64,000 nt of DNA, from contig CAVRVW010000007.1 of assembly GCA_963724695.1 (NCBI GenBank), forward strand, positions 310,001-374,000. The letters are read 5' to 3'. A model generated the notes under the pieces. It worked only from the letters and a program-made list of their open reading frames with translations. It was not told where the DNA came from and ran no database searches. Below are positions 39,533-49,212 of this stretch, piece by piece; position 1 is the stretch's first letter; each line of letters begins with the position of its first letter. The translations under genes were made by a program, and so were the position numbers. Source of the DNA: CAVQFD01 sp963724695. GTDB taxonomy: Bacteria; Acidobacteriota; Vicinamibacteria; Vicinamibacterales; CAVVIG01.

Positions 39533-41998
39533 TGGACGGCTGGACGATCTTGCCGGAGCGATCCTCGATGGTGCCCCCATCGACTGGCCGTCGGTGGAAT
39601 CCACCAACAGCGCTGACGACCTCGGCCTCGTTCCGCCGCTGAAGATCCTCGCCGCGCTCGCCGACCTCCATCGTCGCCTTCCGGAACCGAGGGGCGCGAC
39701 CGCCGACGATGCTCGGCCGGGAGAGTCTTGGGGTCAACTCCGCGTGCTCGAATCGATCGGCGGCGGGTCCTTCGGCGAGGTCTACCGAGCGTGGGACACG
39801 AAACTCGACCGCGAGGTCGCCCTCAAGCTGCTGTCGGTCAGTTCGGCGTCGGACCGCGCGCGCGCCACCTCGATCATCGAGGAAGGCCGGTTGCTGGCTC
39901 GCGTTCGCCACCCGAACGTCGTCACCATTTACGGCGCTGACGTCATCGATGGGCGCATCGGCTTGTGGATGGAGCTCGTGCGGGGACGTACGCTCGAACA
40001 AACGCTGGCCGGCGGCCGGACCTGCCCCGCACGCGAAGCCGTCGCGATCGGCCTGGAGTTGTGCCGAGCCGTGGCCGCTGTGCACGGCGCTGGCGTGCTC
40101 CACCGCGACATCAAGGCGCAGAACGTGATGCGGTCCGACGATGGGCGCGTGGTCCTGATGGACTTTGGCGCTGGCGAGGATCGAATACGCGGTTCGGGCT
40201 CGAGCATGGCGGGGACGCCCGTGTATCTGGCGCCCGAGATTCTGGACGGCGGCGCAGCCAGCATCCAGACCGATATCTACAGTCTCGGCGTGCTGCTCTA
40301 CCACCTGTTGACCGGCCGGTATCCGGTGGTGGCCCGGGACCTGCCGGCGCTCGGCGCCGCGCACCAGCGCGGCGAGCAGACCGACATTCGATCGCTTCGT
40401 CCGGACGTGCCGTCCGGGCTCGCCCGCATCATTCAGAGAGCAATCGACCCCGAGCCCGCGAGGCGCCACCCCAGTGCGAGCGATCTCGAGCGCGACCTGG
40501 CATCTCTCGGCGCCCGGCGTTTTCCGCTGTTTGCGGCGGCGGCCCTGGGCCTCGCCGCCATCGTTGCGGCGTCGATGTGGCAGACGCGAGCTGCCGACCG
40601 ACCCCGCGCCGGCGCGGCGACATCGGCCACGCGAAACGTCGCGGTCGACCCATCCGAGCGTCCCGTCATCGCGGTGTTGCCGCTGGAGAACCTGAGCGCC
40701 GAGCCCGACGGCGAGTACTTTGCGGACGGATTGACGGACGAAATCATCCGCAACCTCGCCGTCATCGACGGCCTCGACGTCAGATCGCGCACCTCGTCGT
40801 TCTACTTCAAGGGCCGCCCCCGCAATCTGCGGGACGTGGCGGAGCAACTCTCCGCGACGGTCGTGCTCGAGGGATCGGTGCTCAGGACGGGCGGGTCGCT
40901 GCGCATCAACGTGCAGCTCGTGGATGTGGCCACCGACGTGGCCCTCTGGTCCCAGCGGTTCGATCGTGAGCTCAGCGACATCTTCGCGATTCAGGATGAG
41001 ATCTCGCGTGCGATCGTCAATCAGCTTCGACTGACCCTGGGCCGGGGCCAACGGCGCTACGACACCGACCTCGCCACCTACGATCTCTACCTGAGGGCGC
41101 GCTCGCTGGCCGACAGGCGGGGGCTGCAAGCGCGCGCCTCGCGGCGGACCTGTTCGACGAGGTCGTCAAACGGGATCCCGCCTTCGCTCCCGCATACGCA
41201 GGCATGGCGTTCGCGTATGCCCACATGGCGTGGGGCTATGACGGCATCGACTTCGAAACGGCTCACGCCGTTACGCGGCCGGCCGCGGTCCGCGCGCTGC
41301 AACTCGACCCGTTGCTCGCCGAGGCCCACGCCGCCATGGGCCTGGTGCATGCGCGCGAGCGGGAGTGGGAACAGGCGGAGCAGTCGTTCCAGCGTGCCAT
41401 CGAGCTCGACCCGAGCCTCACGCAGGCGTACACGAACTATGCCTTCACAACGCTGCGAGCGATCGACAAGAGGGAGCGGGCTGAAGAGATTCTCCGCGCG
41501 GCGCTGCGCATCGATCCGCTGTCGCTGGACGTGCAACGGGAAATCGGCCACATGGAGCTCGATTTCGGCCGGTACGACGAGGCGCTGGCGTCACGTTCCG
41601 GCGGATTTTCGCGCTCGAATCCGGAGTTTCCCTTCGTCCGTCTGGTCCACCTGCCGCGAGCGCTGATGTGGTCGGGGCGCGTGGAGGAGGCTATTCGGAT
41701 GATGGAGCCGACGGGGGCAGGCGCCCACGCCTATCTGGCCCATGCGTACATCCTGGCCGGCCGCCGCACTGACGCCGAACGTCTGGCCATCGCGAACACG
41801 GGTTTTCCCTATCGCGAGGTCATGATCCACGCCGCCCTCGGCAATCTGGACCGCGCGTTTGCAGCATTGGAAGTGGTCGCCGAGCGGGAACCTCACCGCG
41901 TGCCGCTGCTGCTCGTGCGTCCCGAGACGGCGGCGCTCCGCGGGGACCCTCGCTTGAGCGCGTTCCGCAGGAGGTTCGGCCTGCCCGAGCCTGCCTGA
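39519..41998 (+). CDS. Ser/Thr protein kinase with TolB/FlgO-type and TPR sensor region
   Basis: GTG 39519 overlaps the sigma gene. Kinase domain at residues about 70-325: GGGSFGEVYRAWD, catalytic VALKLL, HRDIKAQNVM, MDFGAGED and LAPEIL. A transmembrane helix (LFAAAALGLAAIVAASMW) follows near residue 340. A domain like the TolB N-terminal/FlgO module comes next (RPVIAVLPLENLSAEPDGEY, FADGLTDEIIRNLA, VVLEGSVLRTGGSLRINVQL). TPR helices run to the end (AAMGLVHAREREWEQAEQSF, AYTNYAFTTLRAIDKRERAE). Slips near 41120 and 41600. Inner membrane with cytoplasmic kinase and periplasmic sensor. Confidence 0.88.
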
Positions 41999-42060
41999 GG
42001 CCGCAGGCGCTCCCGCCCGACCCTCCAGACCTTCCAGACCTTCCAAACTCTCCAGACCCT
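41999..42060. repeat. Shared GC module followed by 9-base units between convergent genes
   Basis: 41999-42015 (ggccgcaggcgctcccg) is identical over 17 bases to 31695-31711. Five 9-base units follow (cccgcccga, ccctccaga, ccttccaga, ccttccaaa, ctctccaga). It occupies nearly the whole gap between the kinase stop (41998) and the LOG-family stop (42059). Confidence 0.8.
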
Positions 42061-42922
42061 ATCCGCGCGTCTTCGCGATTCCAGGCGCCGCGCGCTCCTG
42101 CGGCGTCGCGGGCTCGAGGTGGTGGGTCATCAGGTGGTCGCGCAGGCGCTCGAACGCGTCCCAGGGCGTGTTGCAGTACTTCAGGAGATCGAGATCGCTG
42201 TCCGCGATGGCGCCCCACTCGGCCATCGGCTTCAGATCCAGCACCTGATCCCAGTACCTGCTGCCGTACATGATGACTTCCATCTTCTTGGTCAGCTTCT
42301 CGGTCTGCGCCAGCGTGAGGATCTCGAAGAGCTCGTCGAGCGTGCCGAAGCCTCCGGGGAATATCACGAGCGCCTTGGCGAGGTACGCGAACCAGAACTT
42401 GCGCATGAAGAAGTAGTGAAACTCGAATTTCAGCCCTTCGGTGATGTACGGATTGGCGTCCTGCTCGAACGGCAGCCGGATGTTGAGGCCGATGGTCTTG
42501 CCGCCTGCCTCGTGCGCTCCGCGGTTGGCCGCCTCCATGATCCCCGGGCCGCCGCCTGAGGCGACCACGAAACGGTGATTCTCGGTCGGCAGCGTCTTGC
42601 TCCACTGGGTGAGGAGGCGCGCGAGCTCCCGGGCTTCTTCGTAGTACCGGGCCCACTCCACGGCCTTCTGCGTCTTGCTCAGTTCGGCCTGGTATTTCTC
42701 GTCGGCGTTGTTCTCGCCGCGGGCGCGCAGCGTCTTGAGGGCCCGGGACGCCCGCTCGCGGCTGTCCACTCGCGCCGAGCCGAAGAACACGACCGTGTCC
42801 TGGATCCGCTCTTCCTTGAAGCGCCGGAGGGGTTCGAGGTACTCGGCCAGCATCCGGATGGGCCGCGCCTCGGCGCTCTCGAGAAACTCCGGGTAGAGAT
42901 ACGCGAGCGGCTGTTGCGCCAT
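42059..42922 (-). CDS. LOG-family protein (nucleotide phosphoribohydrolase-like)
   Basis: A 287-residue protein, frame intact. The two family motifs are present: ASGGGPGIMEAANRGA and PGGFGTLDELFE, which bind nucleotide monophosphate and carry the catalytic Glu. The N-terminal extension (residues 1-75) is longer than in short LOG proteins and resembles the type predicted to cleave AMP or other monophosphates. Cytoplasmic. It diverges from the amidohydrolase gene with a 54-base gap. Confidence 0.88.
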   Translation of the reverse strand: MAQQPLAYLYPEFLESAEARPIRMLAEYLEPLRRFKEERIQDTVVFFGSARVDSRERASRALKTLRARGENNADEKYQAELSKTQKAVEWARYYEEARELARLLTQWSKTLPTENHRFVVASGGGPGIMEAANRGAHEAGGKTIGLNIRLPFEQDANPYITEGLKFEFHYFFMRKFWFAYLAKALVIFPGGFGTLDELFEILTLAQTEKLTKKMEVIMYGSRYWDQVLDLKPMAEWGAIADSDLDLLKYCNTPWDAFERLRDHLMTHHLEPATPQERAAPGIAKTRG

Positions 42923-42976
42923 ATTTTCGCCACTTTAGCAGATGTTATGATCGCCCTCTTTCTCGAGAGGGGACCG

Positions 42977-44554
42977 ATGAGAGCATCCCGCACGGCGTTT
43001 CGGCTGTCGGTCGTCCTGAGCGCCACGCTCACGCTTGGCGTCGCCGCGACACAGGCCCCGCCGCCCCAGTCGTCCGCTGCCCCCTCGCTGCACGCCAGGG
43101 CCGCGCGGCGTCTCCTCATCAGGAACGCCATGGTCATCTACGGGAGCGGCCGGCCGCCGTTCGGCCCTGTGGACATCGGCGTGGAGGACGGCCGCATCTC
43201 TTATATCGGCTCGCCGGCCGGGCGCTTCACGAGCGGCGCCGACGCCGTGATCGACGCCACGGGCAAGTACGTGATGCCGGGCATCGTCAACACCCACATG
43301 CACTGGCACGAAGAGCGCCAGCCCGGCATCCCCCAGCCGATTCAGTACGAGCGCAACCTGTATCTGGCCGCCGGCGTCACCACCGCGCGCGAAGTCGGCG
43401 GCGACTTCGACAGGTCCAAGCGCTGGCAGGCCGAGAGCAACGCGCACACGATCGTCTCGCCGCGCATCCTCGTCTACCCCGTCGTCAGCAAGGGCCGCAC
43501 CGGCAGCCCGGACGAGATTCGATCGTGGGTTCGGGAGATCCAGCAGCGCGGCGCGGACGGCCTCAAGCTCATCGGGCTCGACCGCGATCAGGTGGAGGCG
43601 GCGCTCAGTGAAGCCAGGCGTCTCGGGCTGCGTAGCACGACGCATATCGGCGTCGAAGAAACGACGGCGGCTGACTACATCGAGCTCGGCGTGAGCTCCA
43701 TCGAGCACTTCTACGGCGTCGCGGATGCGGCGCTGCCGGGCCGGCAGAACTTCCCGTCGGACATGAACTACAACGACGAAGTGCATCGCTTCGGCCGCGC
43801 GGGGGAGCTCTACGCGCAGGCCGATCCCGAGAAGCTCGGCAAGGTGATCGACCTCATGGTCGAGAAGCACGTCGGCTGGAGCCCGACGTTCTCCATCTAC
43901 GAAGCGAGCCGGGATCTGGTGCGCGCCCAGAATCAGCCGTGGTTCCGAGACTACCTGCATCCGTCGATGGAGGCGTTCTTCAAGCCTTCGCTCGACAATC
44001 ACGGGTCGTACTTCCTCGGCTGGACGAGCACCCAGGAGAACAACTGGCGGCGGCAGTTCCGCATCTGGATGGATGCGGTGCGCGATTTCGGCCGCAAGGG
44101 CGGGCTCGTCACGACTGGCGACGACGCCGGCTACATCTATTCGCTGTACGGCTTCGGGATCGCCAGGGAGCTGGAGCTGCACGAAGAGGCCGGGTTCCAC
44201 CCTCTGGAAGTCATCGAGCACGCCACCTGGAATGGCGCGCGGATGCTCGGGTTGGACGATCGTCTCGGCAAGGTGCGCGAGGGCTTCGTCGCCGATCTGC
44301 TGGTCGTCAACGGCAACCCGCTCGAGAACCTCAAGCTGCTCAGCCCGGCCGGCGCCGACGTGCTGCTGTTGAACGGGCGGCCCGTCTCGAACTACACCCG
44401 TGGCGGAGCGGGAGAGACGGTGCAGGCCGGGCGCGGCGGCGGCATCGAGTGGACGATCAAGGACGGCATCCCGTATCACGTGCCGACGCTCCTGCAGGAG
44501 GTGCGCAGCATGGTGACCGAGGCGCGGTCCCGCACCAGGGTGGCCACACCGTGA
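42977..44554 (+). CDS. Exported amidohydrolase-family protein
   Basis: Signal peptide (SVVLSATLTLGVAATQA), then a metal-dependent hydrolase barrel: LLIRNAMVIYGSGRPPFGPV, VIDATGKYVMPGIVNTHMHW with HxH ligands, TTHIGVEETTAADY, SSIEHFYG and the late GLVTTGDDAGYIYSLYGFGI with the catalytic Asp. The C-terminal beta part (DDRLGKVREGFVADLLVVNG) is standard. It is 525 residues, close to imidazolonepropionase-like and prolidase-like secreted members; the substrate is not predictable. The start follows GAGAGGGG. Its TGA overlaps the next start as GTGA. Confidence 0.87.
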   Translation: MRASRTAFRLSVVLSATLTLGVAATQAPPPQSSAAPSLHARAARRLLIRNAMVIYGSGRPPFGPVDIGVEDGRISYIGSPAGRFTSGADAVIDATGKYVMPGIVNTHMHWHEERQPGIPQPIQYERNLYLAAGVTTAREVGGDFDRSKRWQAESNAHTIVSPRILVYPVVSKGRTGSPDEIRSWVREIQQRGADGLKLIGLDRDQVEAALSEARRLGLRSTTHIGVEETTAADYIELGVSSIEHFYGVADAALPGRQNFPSDMNYNDEVHRFGRAGELYAQADPEKLGKVIDLMVEKHVGWSPTFSIYEASRDLVRAQNQPWFRDYLHPSMEAFFKPSLDNHGSYFLGWTSTQENNWRRQFRIWMDAVRDFGRKGGLVTTGDDAGYIYSLYGFGIARELELHEEAGFHPLEVIEHATWNGARMLGLDDRLGKVREGFVADLLVVNGNPLENLKLLSPAGADVLLLNGRPVSNYTRGGAGETVQAGRGGGIEWTIKDGIPYHVPTLLQEVRSMVTEARSRTRVATP

Positions 44555-45099
44555 CGGAGAAGCGCGGTGCGACCCCGGTTCCTGCCTCCGGAGAGGCGCG
44601 CGGGCCGCGACTCCAGTCGCACCTGGACCTCTCGCTCGTGATCAAGGCGCCGGCGAGCCGCGTGCAGCGGGCCTTCTTCGATCCGCATGCCCTCGGCGCG
44701 TGGTGGCAGGTGGCGCGATCCGTCACGACGCCGCGCACGCTCGGCGCCTATGCGGTCGAGTGGGTGCCCACCGATTTCCGCGACGACGTGCTCGGGCGGC
44801 TGGGCGGCGTCTTCCGCGGGACCGTCATGCAGTTCGAGCCGGGCCGCAGCTTCTTTATCGCCGACGCCTACTGGCTCCCGCCGGACGGCGAGCCCATCGG
44901 CCCGATGGCCCTCGAGGTCACGTTCGGTCCGGTCACTGCGGCCGGAGGCACGAGCGTGCCGCCTGCCGAGCTCGCCACGGAGGTCAGAGTCGTGCAGACC
45001 GGCTTCGAGGAAAGCGCGCGCTGGCGGAGGTACTACGAGGTCGTCGGTGTCGGCTGGGAGCGGGCCCTGGCCTCGCTCAAGATGCTTCTCGAGAAGTAG
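44551..45099 (+). CDS. SRPBCC/START-like (AHSA1-type) protein
   Basis: A 182-residue protein. VIKAPASRVQRAFFDPHALG followed by AWW is the typical beginning of the helix-grip fold, and VVQTGFEESARWRRYYEVVG with GWERALASLKMLLEK is the typical end helix. These proteins bind hydrophobic ligands or act as chaperone co-factors. GTG 44551 overlaps the amidohydrolase stop, and the following gene begins 3 bases after its stop, so the three genes form an operon. Confidence 0.8.
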   Translation: MTEKRGATPVPASGEARGPRLQSHLDLSLVIKAPASRVQRAFFDPHALGAWWQVARSVTTPRTLGAYAVEWVPTDFRDDVLGRLGGVFRGTVMQFEPGRSFFIADAYWLPPDGEPIGPMALEVTFGPVTAAGGTSVPPAELATEVRVVQTGFEESARWRRYYEVVGVGWERALASLKMLLEK

Positions 45100-45102
45100 C
45101 GC

Positions 45103-46449
45103 GTGCTCCTGCGCCGACCGGTGGCGTCGTGCCTGGTTCTCGTGGCGGCCGCGCTGGCCGTGTACCTCCCCGATGTCGGGCACGGGTTCGTCAAGGACGA
45201 TTTCCTCTGGATTGCCGGAAGCCGGCTGAGCGCCGACGTCCTGCTCGGCGCGCCCACGGGGTTCTTTCGGCCCGCCGTCTCGGCCTCGTTCGCGATCAAC
45301 CGCGCGGTCTGCGGCGTGGACTCCCTCTGTTACGGCCTGACCAATCTGGCGCTGCTCTTCGCAAGCGCGCTGGGCGTCGCGCATCTCGCGCGCGCGGTCG
45401 GGCTCTCGGCGGGCGCCGCGATCGCCGCCTCGGCCATCTGGATCTTCAACTGGCACGGCATCAACATGGCGACGCTCTGGATCAGCGGGCGCACGGCGCT
45501 GCTGCTCACCGTGTTTGCCACGTGGGGCGTCGCGTCCCTGCTGCGCGGTCGATGGATCGTCGGCCTGCCGCTGGTGCTGCTCGCCATGCTCTCGAAGGAA
45601 GAGGCGGTGGTCCTGCCGGCGATTGTCGCGTGGGGGCTGGGGCGCGGCCGCCTCGGCGCGGTCCCGACGCGCGAACGCGCCGTCGCGATTCTCGGCAGCG
45701 TGGTGATGCTCGCCGTCTACCTGGCCCTCAGGCTGGAGTCCGGCGCCTTCACGCCGGACACGGCGCCGTCCTATTACCAGTTGGACTTCACGGCGGGGCG
45801 CCTGCTCAGCAACCTGCTGCAGTATGCCGATCGCGCCGGCACGATGGCGGCCGCGGCCCTGCTGCTCTTCTGGATCGTCGCCCGGCCTGGCCGCATCGCC
45901 TTCACCGCCAGCGATCGGCGGGCGGTCGCCTTTGGCGTCGCGTGGTGCGTGCTGGGTTTCGCGCTGACGATCTTCCTGCCCGTGCGGTCGAGCCTGTACG
46001 TCTGCTTCCCGTCGGTGGGCGTGGCGCTCGTCGCCGCCGTGGTGCTCGATCGATGGTGGATCGTGACGCCGGCCGGGGGTCAGTCCAGGGCGGTCATCGC
46101 CGGGCTCCTGCTGCCCTTCGCACTCTGGCCCGTGTACCACGCGCGCAACCGGGGGTCGGTGGGCGAAGCGGAGCTCTCGCGCGCGGCGCTGGCCGCATTG
46201 CAGCGCGTGGCCGCCGAACGGGGCGAGGGCGCCATCGTCACGCTTCGCGACGATCCGGGGGCACGGCCGTCGCTGGACGACGCGTTCGGCACCATCGCAC
46301 AAGGCGCGGCGGACCTGATGATCACGCCGAAGATTGTGGTGTGGGTCGACCCGCCACCGCGGGACGCGGCGCTCGCCGGCCTGGAACCGCCAGCGCGATC
46401 GGACGTGACCATTGCGCTCCGCGATGGAGTTCTGGTCCGACTGCCGTAG
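45103..46449 (+). CDS. Polytopic membrane protein resembling GT-C glycosyltransferases
   Basis: A 448-residue protein with about nine hydrophobic segments. The first helix is followed by GHGFVKDDFLW, an acidic pair in the first periplasmic loop as in PMT-type GT-C enzymes, and GFFRPAVSASFAINR. A region LLAMLSKEEAVVLPAIVAWG also recalls the family. The last 110 residues are soluble. GT-C proteins move sugars from lipid carriers; activity here is an inference. GTG 45103 lies 3 bases after the SRPBCC stop. The frame is intact. Confidence 0.68.
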   Translation: MLLRRPVASCLVLVAAALAVYLPDVGHGFVKDDFLWIAGSRLSADVLLGAPTGFFRPAVSASFAINRAVCGVDSLCYGLTNLALLFASALGVAHLARAVGLSAGAAIAASAIWIFNWHGINMATLWISGRTALLLTVFATWGVASLLRGRWIVGLPLVLLAMLSKEEAVVLPAIVAWGLGRGRLGAVPTRERAVAILGSVVMLAVYLALRLESGAFTPDTAPSYYQLDFTAGRLLSNLLQYADRAGTMAAAALLLFWIVARPGRIAFTASDRRAVAFGVAWCVLGFALTIFLPVRSSLYVCFPSVGVALVAAVVLDRWWIVTPAGGQSRAVIAGLLLPFALWPVYHARNRGSVGEAELSRAALAALQRVAAERGEGAIVTLRDDPGARPSLDDAFGTIAQGAADLMITPKIVVWVDPPPRDAALAGLEPPARSDVTIALRDGVLVRLP

Positions 46450-46452
46450 ACG

Positions 46453-47518
46453 TCAGAGTGCTGAATAAGGCCGGATGCCGCGCTTGACCATTGCAGGCCA
46501 GCACACGCTTGCGGAGCTCGTTCGCGACCTTGCCCTGCGTGAGCGGAGGCGTCTTGAACTTCGCGCGGATGGTGGCTGCGCCGTCCGCGATGGACTCGAC
46601 GCCCAGCACATCGAGCGGCGCGAGGATGAACGGCGCCCAGCGCGGGTCCGCCTGCATGGCCGCGCCGACTTCGGCCAGCGAGCCGATCACCCGATCCATG
46701 TTCTCGGTGTAGGCCACCCGCACCTCCACCGTGGCGAACGAGAATTCCTTGCTCAGGTTCGCCAGGCTGGTGATGGCGCCGCTCGGAAACACCTGCACCG
46801 CGCCGTGGTCGTCGCGCAGGACGATGGTCCTGAGCTTGATCTCCTCGACGCTGCCCGACACGTTGTTGATGCGCGCGACGTCGCCGATGCGCACCTGATC
46901 CTCGAGAATGATGAAGAAACCCGAGATCACGTCGCGCACCAGGTTCTGCGCGCCGAAGCCGATCGCGAGGCCGGCGATGCCGGCGCCCGTCAGGATCGGC
47001 ACCACGTCGAACGACAGCTCGCGCAGAAGCATGAGGATCGCCAGGAAGCCGACCGTGGTCCTGACCAGGTGCATCAGGAGCCCGCTCACCGTGCTGGCGC
47101 GGCGCTGCCACTCGAGGTCCGCCCCAGCGCGATCGCGCGCCATCCGGCCCTGGAAGTGCTCGATGGCCAGGTTCGCCACCCGCACGACGAACGTCGCACC
47201 GAGCACGATGGCGACCACATTGACGCCGTGGGTGAGGAACCACGTGCCCAGCGTCCTCACGTTCCAGGCGCCGGAACCGACGCCGAATTCGGAGAGGCCG
47301 ATTGAAAGGCTCGCGGCGGCGGCCAGTGCGTACACGAGCCACCCGAGCGTGCTGACGAGCCGGCGGGTGCGATCGTGCACCTGTGCACGTCTCTCGGCGC
47401 TCAAGCCTTCCAGTTCCCCGAGCATCCGGTGCACGAGGGCGCGTACAGCGCGCACGATGACGATCGCCGCCACAAACAGCAGCGCGATCACCGTGAGCGT
47501 GAGGTAGGGCGAGGGCAT
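46453..47518 (-). CDS. MscS-family mechanosensitive channel, one frame slip near the C-terminus
   Basis: Three to four N-terminal helices, then the TM3 and beta domain signature: LTGAGIAGLAIGFGAQNLVR, DVISGFFIILEDQVRIGDVA, GSVEEIKLRTIVLRDDHGAV and FPSGAITSLANLSKEFSF. The family gates ion flow under membrane tension in the inner membrane. A slip near 46488 shifts the end; repaired, it finishes RGIRPYSAL at 46453. The ATG at 47518 shares a base with the pyruvate kinase stop (TGATG), so translation is coupled. Confidence 0.88.
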
Positions 47519-48930
47519 CAGACGCGGCGGATGCGCAGGTAGTTGGCGTCGGTCCTGGTGAGGTCGGGGTTGATGCTGACGATGACCACAGTGGAGCCGC
47601 GGGGCACGAGCTCGAGCGCGAGCAGCTGCCGGCCGATGAGCGGCCCGCCCGCCTCCGCTTGATCGCTCAGATCGATGCAGACCGGCCGCACGCCGCGGTA
47701 GATGGTCAGGCGCCTCGCCATCTCGGCCCGATCCGTCAAGGCGAAGATGGGGGCGCGCGGCCGAAGGGCCGAGAGCCGTCGTGCCGTCTTGCCCCCGCGC
47801 GTGATGGCCACAATGGCCTGCGCGTCGCCGCGTTCGGCGAGCGTCACCGCCGCCTCGCACAACGCCTGCGCGTGCTCGTGCTCGTCCCGCCGCGGCAGCA
47901 CCGGCGGCGGCGACAGCGGGCTCGACTCGGCCTCGCGGATGATGGCATCGAGCGTCTGCACCGTGCGGCCCGGATAGACACCAGCCGCCGTCTCGCCCGC
48001 GAGCATGATCGCGTCCACGCCGTCGGCGACCGCGTTCGCCGCGTCGCTGACCTCCGCCCGCGTCGGCCGCGGCCCTGTGGTCATCGACTCCAGCACCTGC
48101 GTCGCCACAATCACCGGAATGCTGTGAACGCGCGCGGCAAAGGTGATCTGCTTCTGCGCGCGCGGCACGCGCTCGAGCGGCATCTCCAGCCCCAGATCGC
48201 CGCGCGCCACCATGACGGCATCCGAGGCGTCGAGAATCGCCTCGAGGTCGTCGAGCGCCTGCGGGCGTTCGAGCTTGGCCACAATCAGCATGTCGGGCGC
48301 GCCGGCTTTAGCGAGCAGGCGTCGCGCGCGGACGACGTCGGAGGCACGCTGGACGAAGCTGACGGCCACCATGTCCACGCCGACCGACACGCCAAAATTG
48401 AGGTCGGCGATGTCCTTCTCGGTGATCGCCGACGCCGGAAGCGAGACGCCGGGGGCGCTGATCCCCTTGTGCTGTCCGAGCCGGCCGCCCTCGACGACGG
48501 CCGTCCGGATCTCGTCCCCGTCGCTCGCCTCCACTCTCAGCTCGATCGCCCCATCGGAGAGCAGGAGACGATCGCCGGGACGCACGCTCTCGGCCAACCC
48601 CTCGAACGACGTCGAGACCCGCCCCGGCCCACCGACGAACGTGCCCGTCGCAATCCGCAGTTCGTCGCCGACCTGCAGGTCGAGCGCGACGCCGCCCTCG
48701 AGCGGCCCCGTTCTGATCTTGGGACCCGACAAATCCTGCAGGATCGCCACCTCGCGCCCGGCCCGCGCCGCCGCCGCGCGCACGCGCGCCACGGTGGCGC
48801 CGTGCGTCTCGTGGGTGCCATGCGAGAAATTCAGGCGGACGATGTCGGTGCCGGCGGCAATGAGCGTGTCGAGCACGGCGTCAGAGTCGCTGGCCGGACC
48901 CACAGTGGCGATGATTTTCGTGTGTCGCAT
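47518..48930 (-). CDS. pyk: Pyruvate kinase
   Basis: A 470-residue enzyme, frame intact. MRHTKIIATVGPASD and VRLNFSHG at the N-terminus, LQDLSGPKIRTG, the catalytic block MLIVAKLERPQALDDLEAIL with Lys and Glu, VMVARGDLGLEMPLERVPRA, QKQITFAARVHSIPVIVATQ and LESMTTGPRPTRAEVSDAAN are all present. It transfers phosphate from phosphoenolpyruvate to ADP, the last step of glycolysis. ATG 48930 lies only 18 bases from the start of the divergent GatC-like gene. It is followed by the MscS gene with a one-base overlap. Confidence 0.96.
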   Translation of the reverse strand: MRHTKIIATVGPASDSDAVLDTLIAAGTDIVRLNFSHGTHETHGATVARVRAAAARAGREVAILQDLSGPKIRTGPLEGGVALDLQVGDELRIATGTFVGGPGRVSTSFEGLAESVRPGDRLLLSDGAIELRVEASDGDEIRTAVVEGGRLGQHKGISAPGVSLPASAITEKDIADLNFGVSVGVDMVAVSFVQRASDVVRARRLLAKAGAPDMLIVAKLERPQALDDLEAILDASDAVMVARGDLGLEMPLERVPRAQKQITFAARVHSIPVIVATQVLESMTTGPRPTRAEVSDAANAVADGVDAIMLAGETAAGVYPGRTVQTLDAIIREAESSPLSPPPVLPRRDEHEHAQALCEAAVTLAERGDAQAIVAITRGGKTARRLSALRPRAPIFALTDRAEMARRLTIYRGVRPVCIDLSDQAEAGGPLIGRQLLALELVPRGSTVVIVSINPDLTRTDANYLRIRRV

Positions 48931-48948
48931 GTAGAATCTGAATCCATT

Positions 48949-49212
48949 ATGGTCCGGCACGACGCCTCCATCGCACGCTGGCTGCACCTCTCCGTCACCG
49001 ATGCGGAAGCAAGGGGGTTGCCCGAACTGAAGGGCCTCCTCGAGGCCCTCGCGGAGTCCACGCGGGCGCTGCGCTCGGCCGAGATGGGCACTGCCGTGAT
49101 CCTTGGTCCGGCCGGAAGCCCTTCGGCGACAAACGTGTCGTCTGCCGCCCCGAAAGGCGACGAACGTGTCGATCCCGCCAGCCCGGGCCGCGGCAATGCT
49201 GACAATCGCTGA
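48949..49212 (+). CDS. GatC-like small protein
   Basis: An 87-residue protein. LHLSVTDAEARGLPELKGLL and EALAESTRALRSAEMG recall the GatC subunit that clamps amidases of the GatA type. It is a short, shifted variant and I am not certain of the homology. The next gene is a GatA-like amidase that starts within its last codons (17-base overlap), which supports the pairing. The start lies 18 bases from pyk on the other strand. TAGAAT at 48932-48937 could serve as -10. Confidence 0.55.
   Translation: MVRHDASIARWLHLSVTDAEARGLPELKGLLEALAESTRALRSAEMGTAVILGPAGSPSATNVSSAAPKGDERVDPASPGRGNADNR

Noticed and set aside
44476..46302. 608-codon minus-strand open frame opposite the SRPBCC and membrane protein genes
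   Set aside because: Low-complexity charged translation, no motif, and three coupled plus-strand genes with clear features explain the region.
47659..49212. Long plus-strand open frame opposite pyruvate kinase
   Set aside because: Only its last 87 codons, after pyk ends, look like a protein; the rest is the antisense of pyk.
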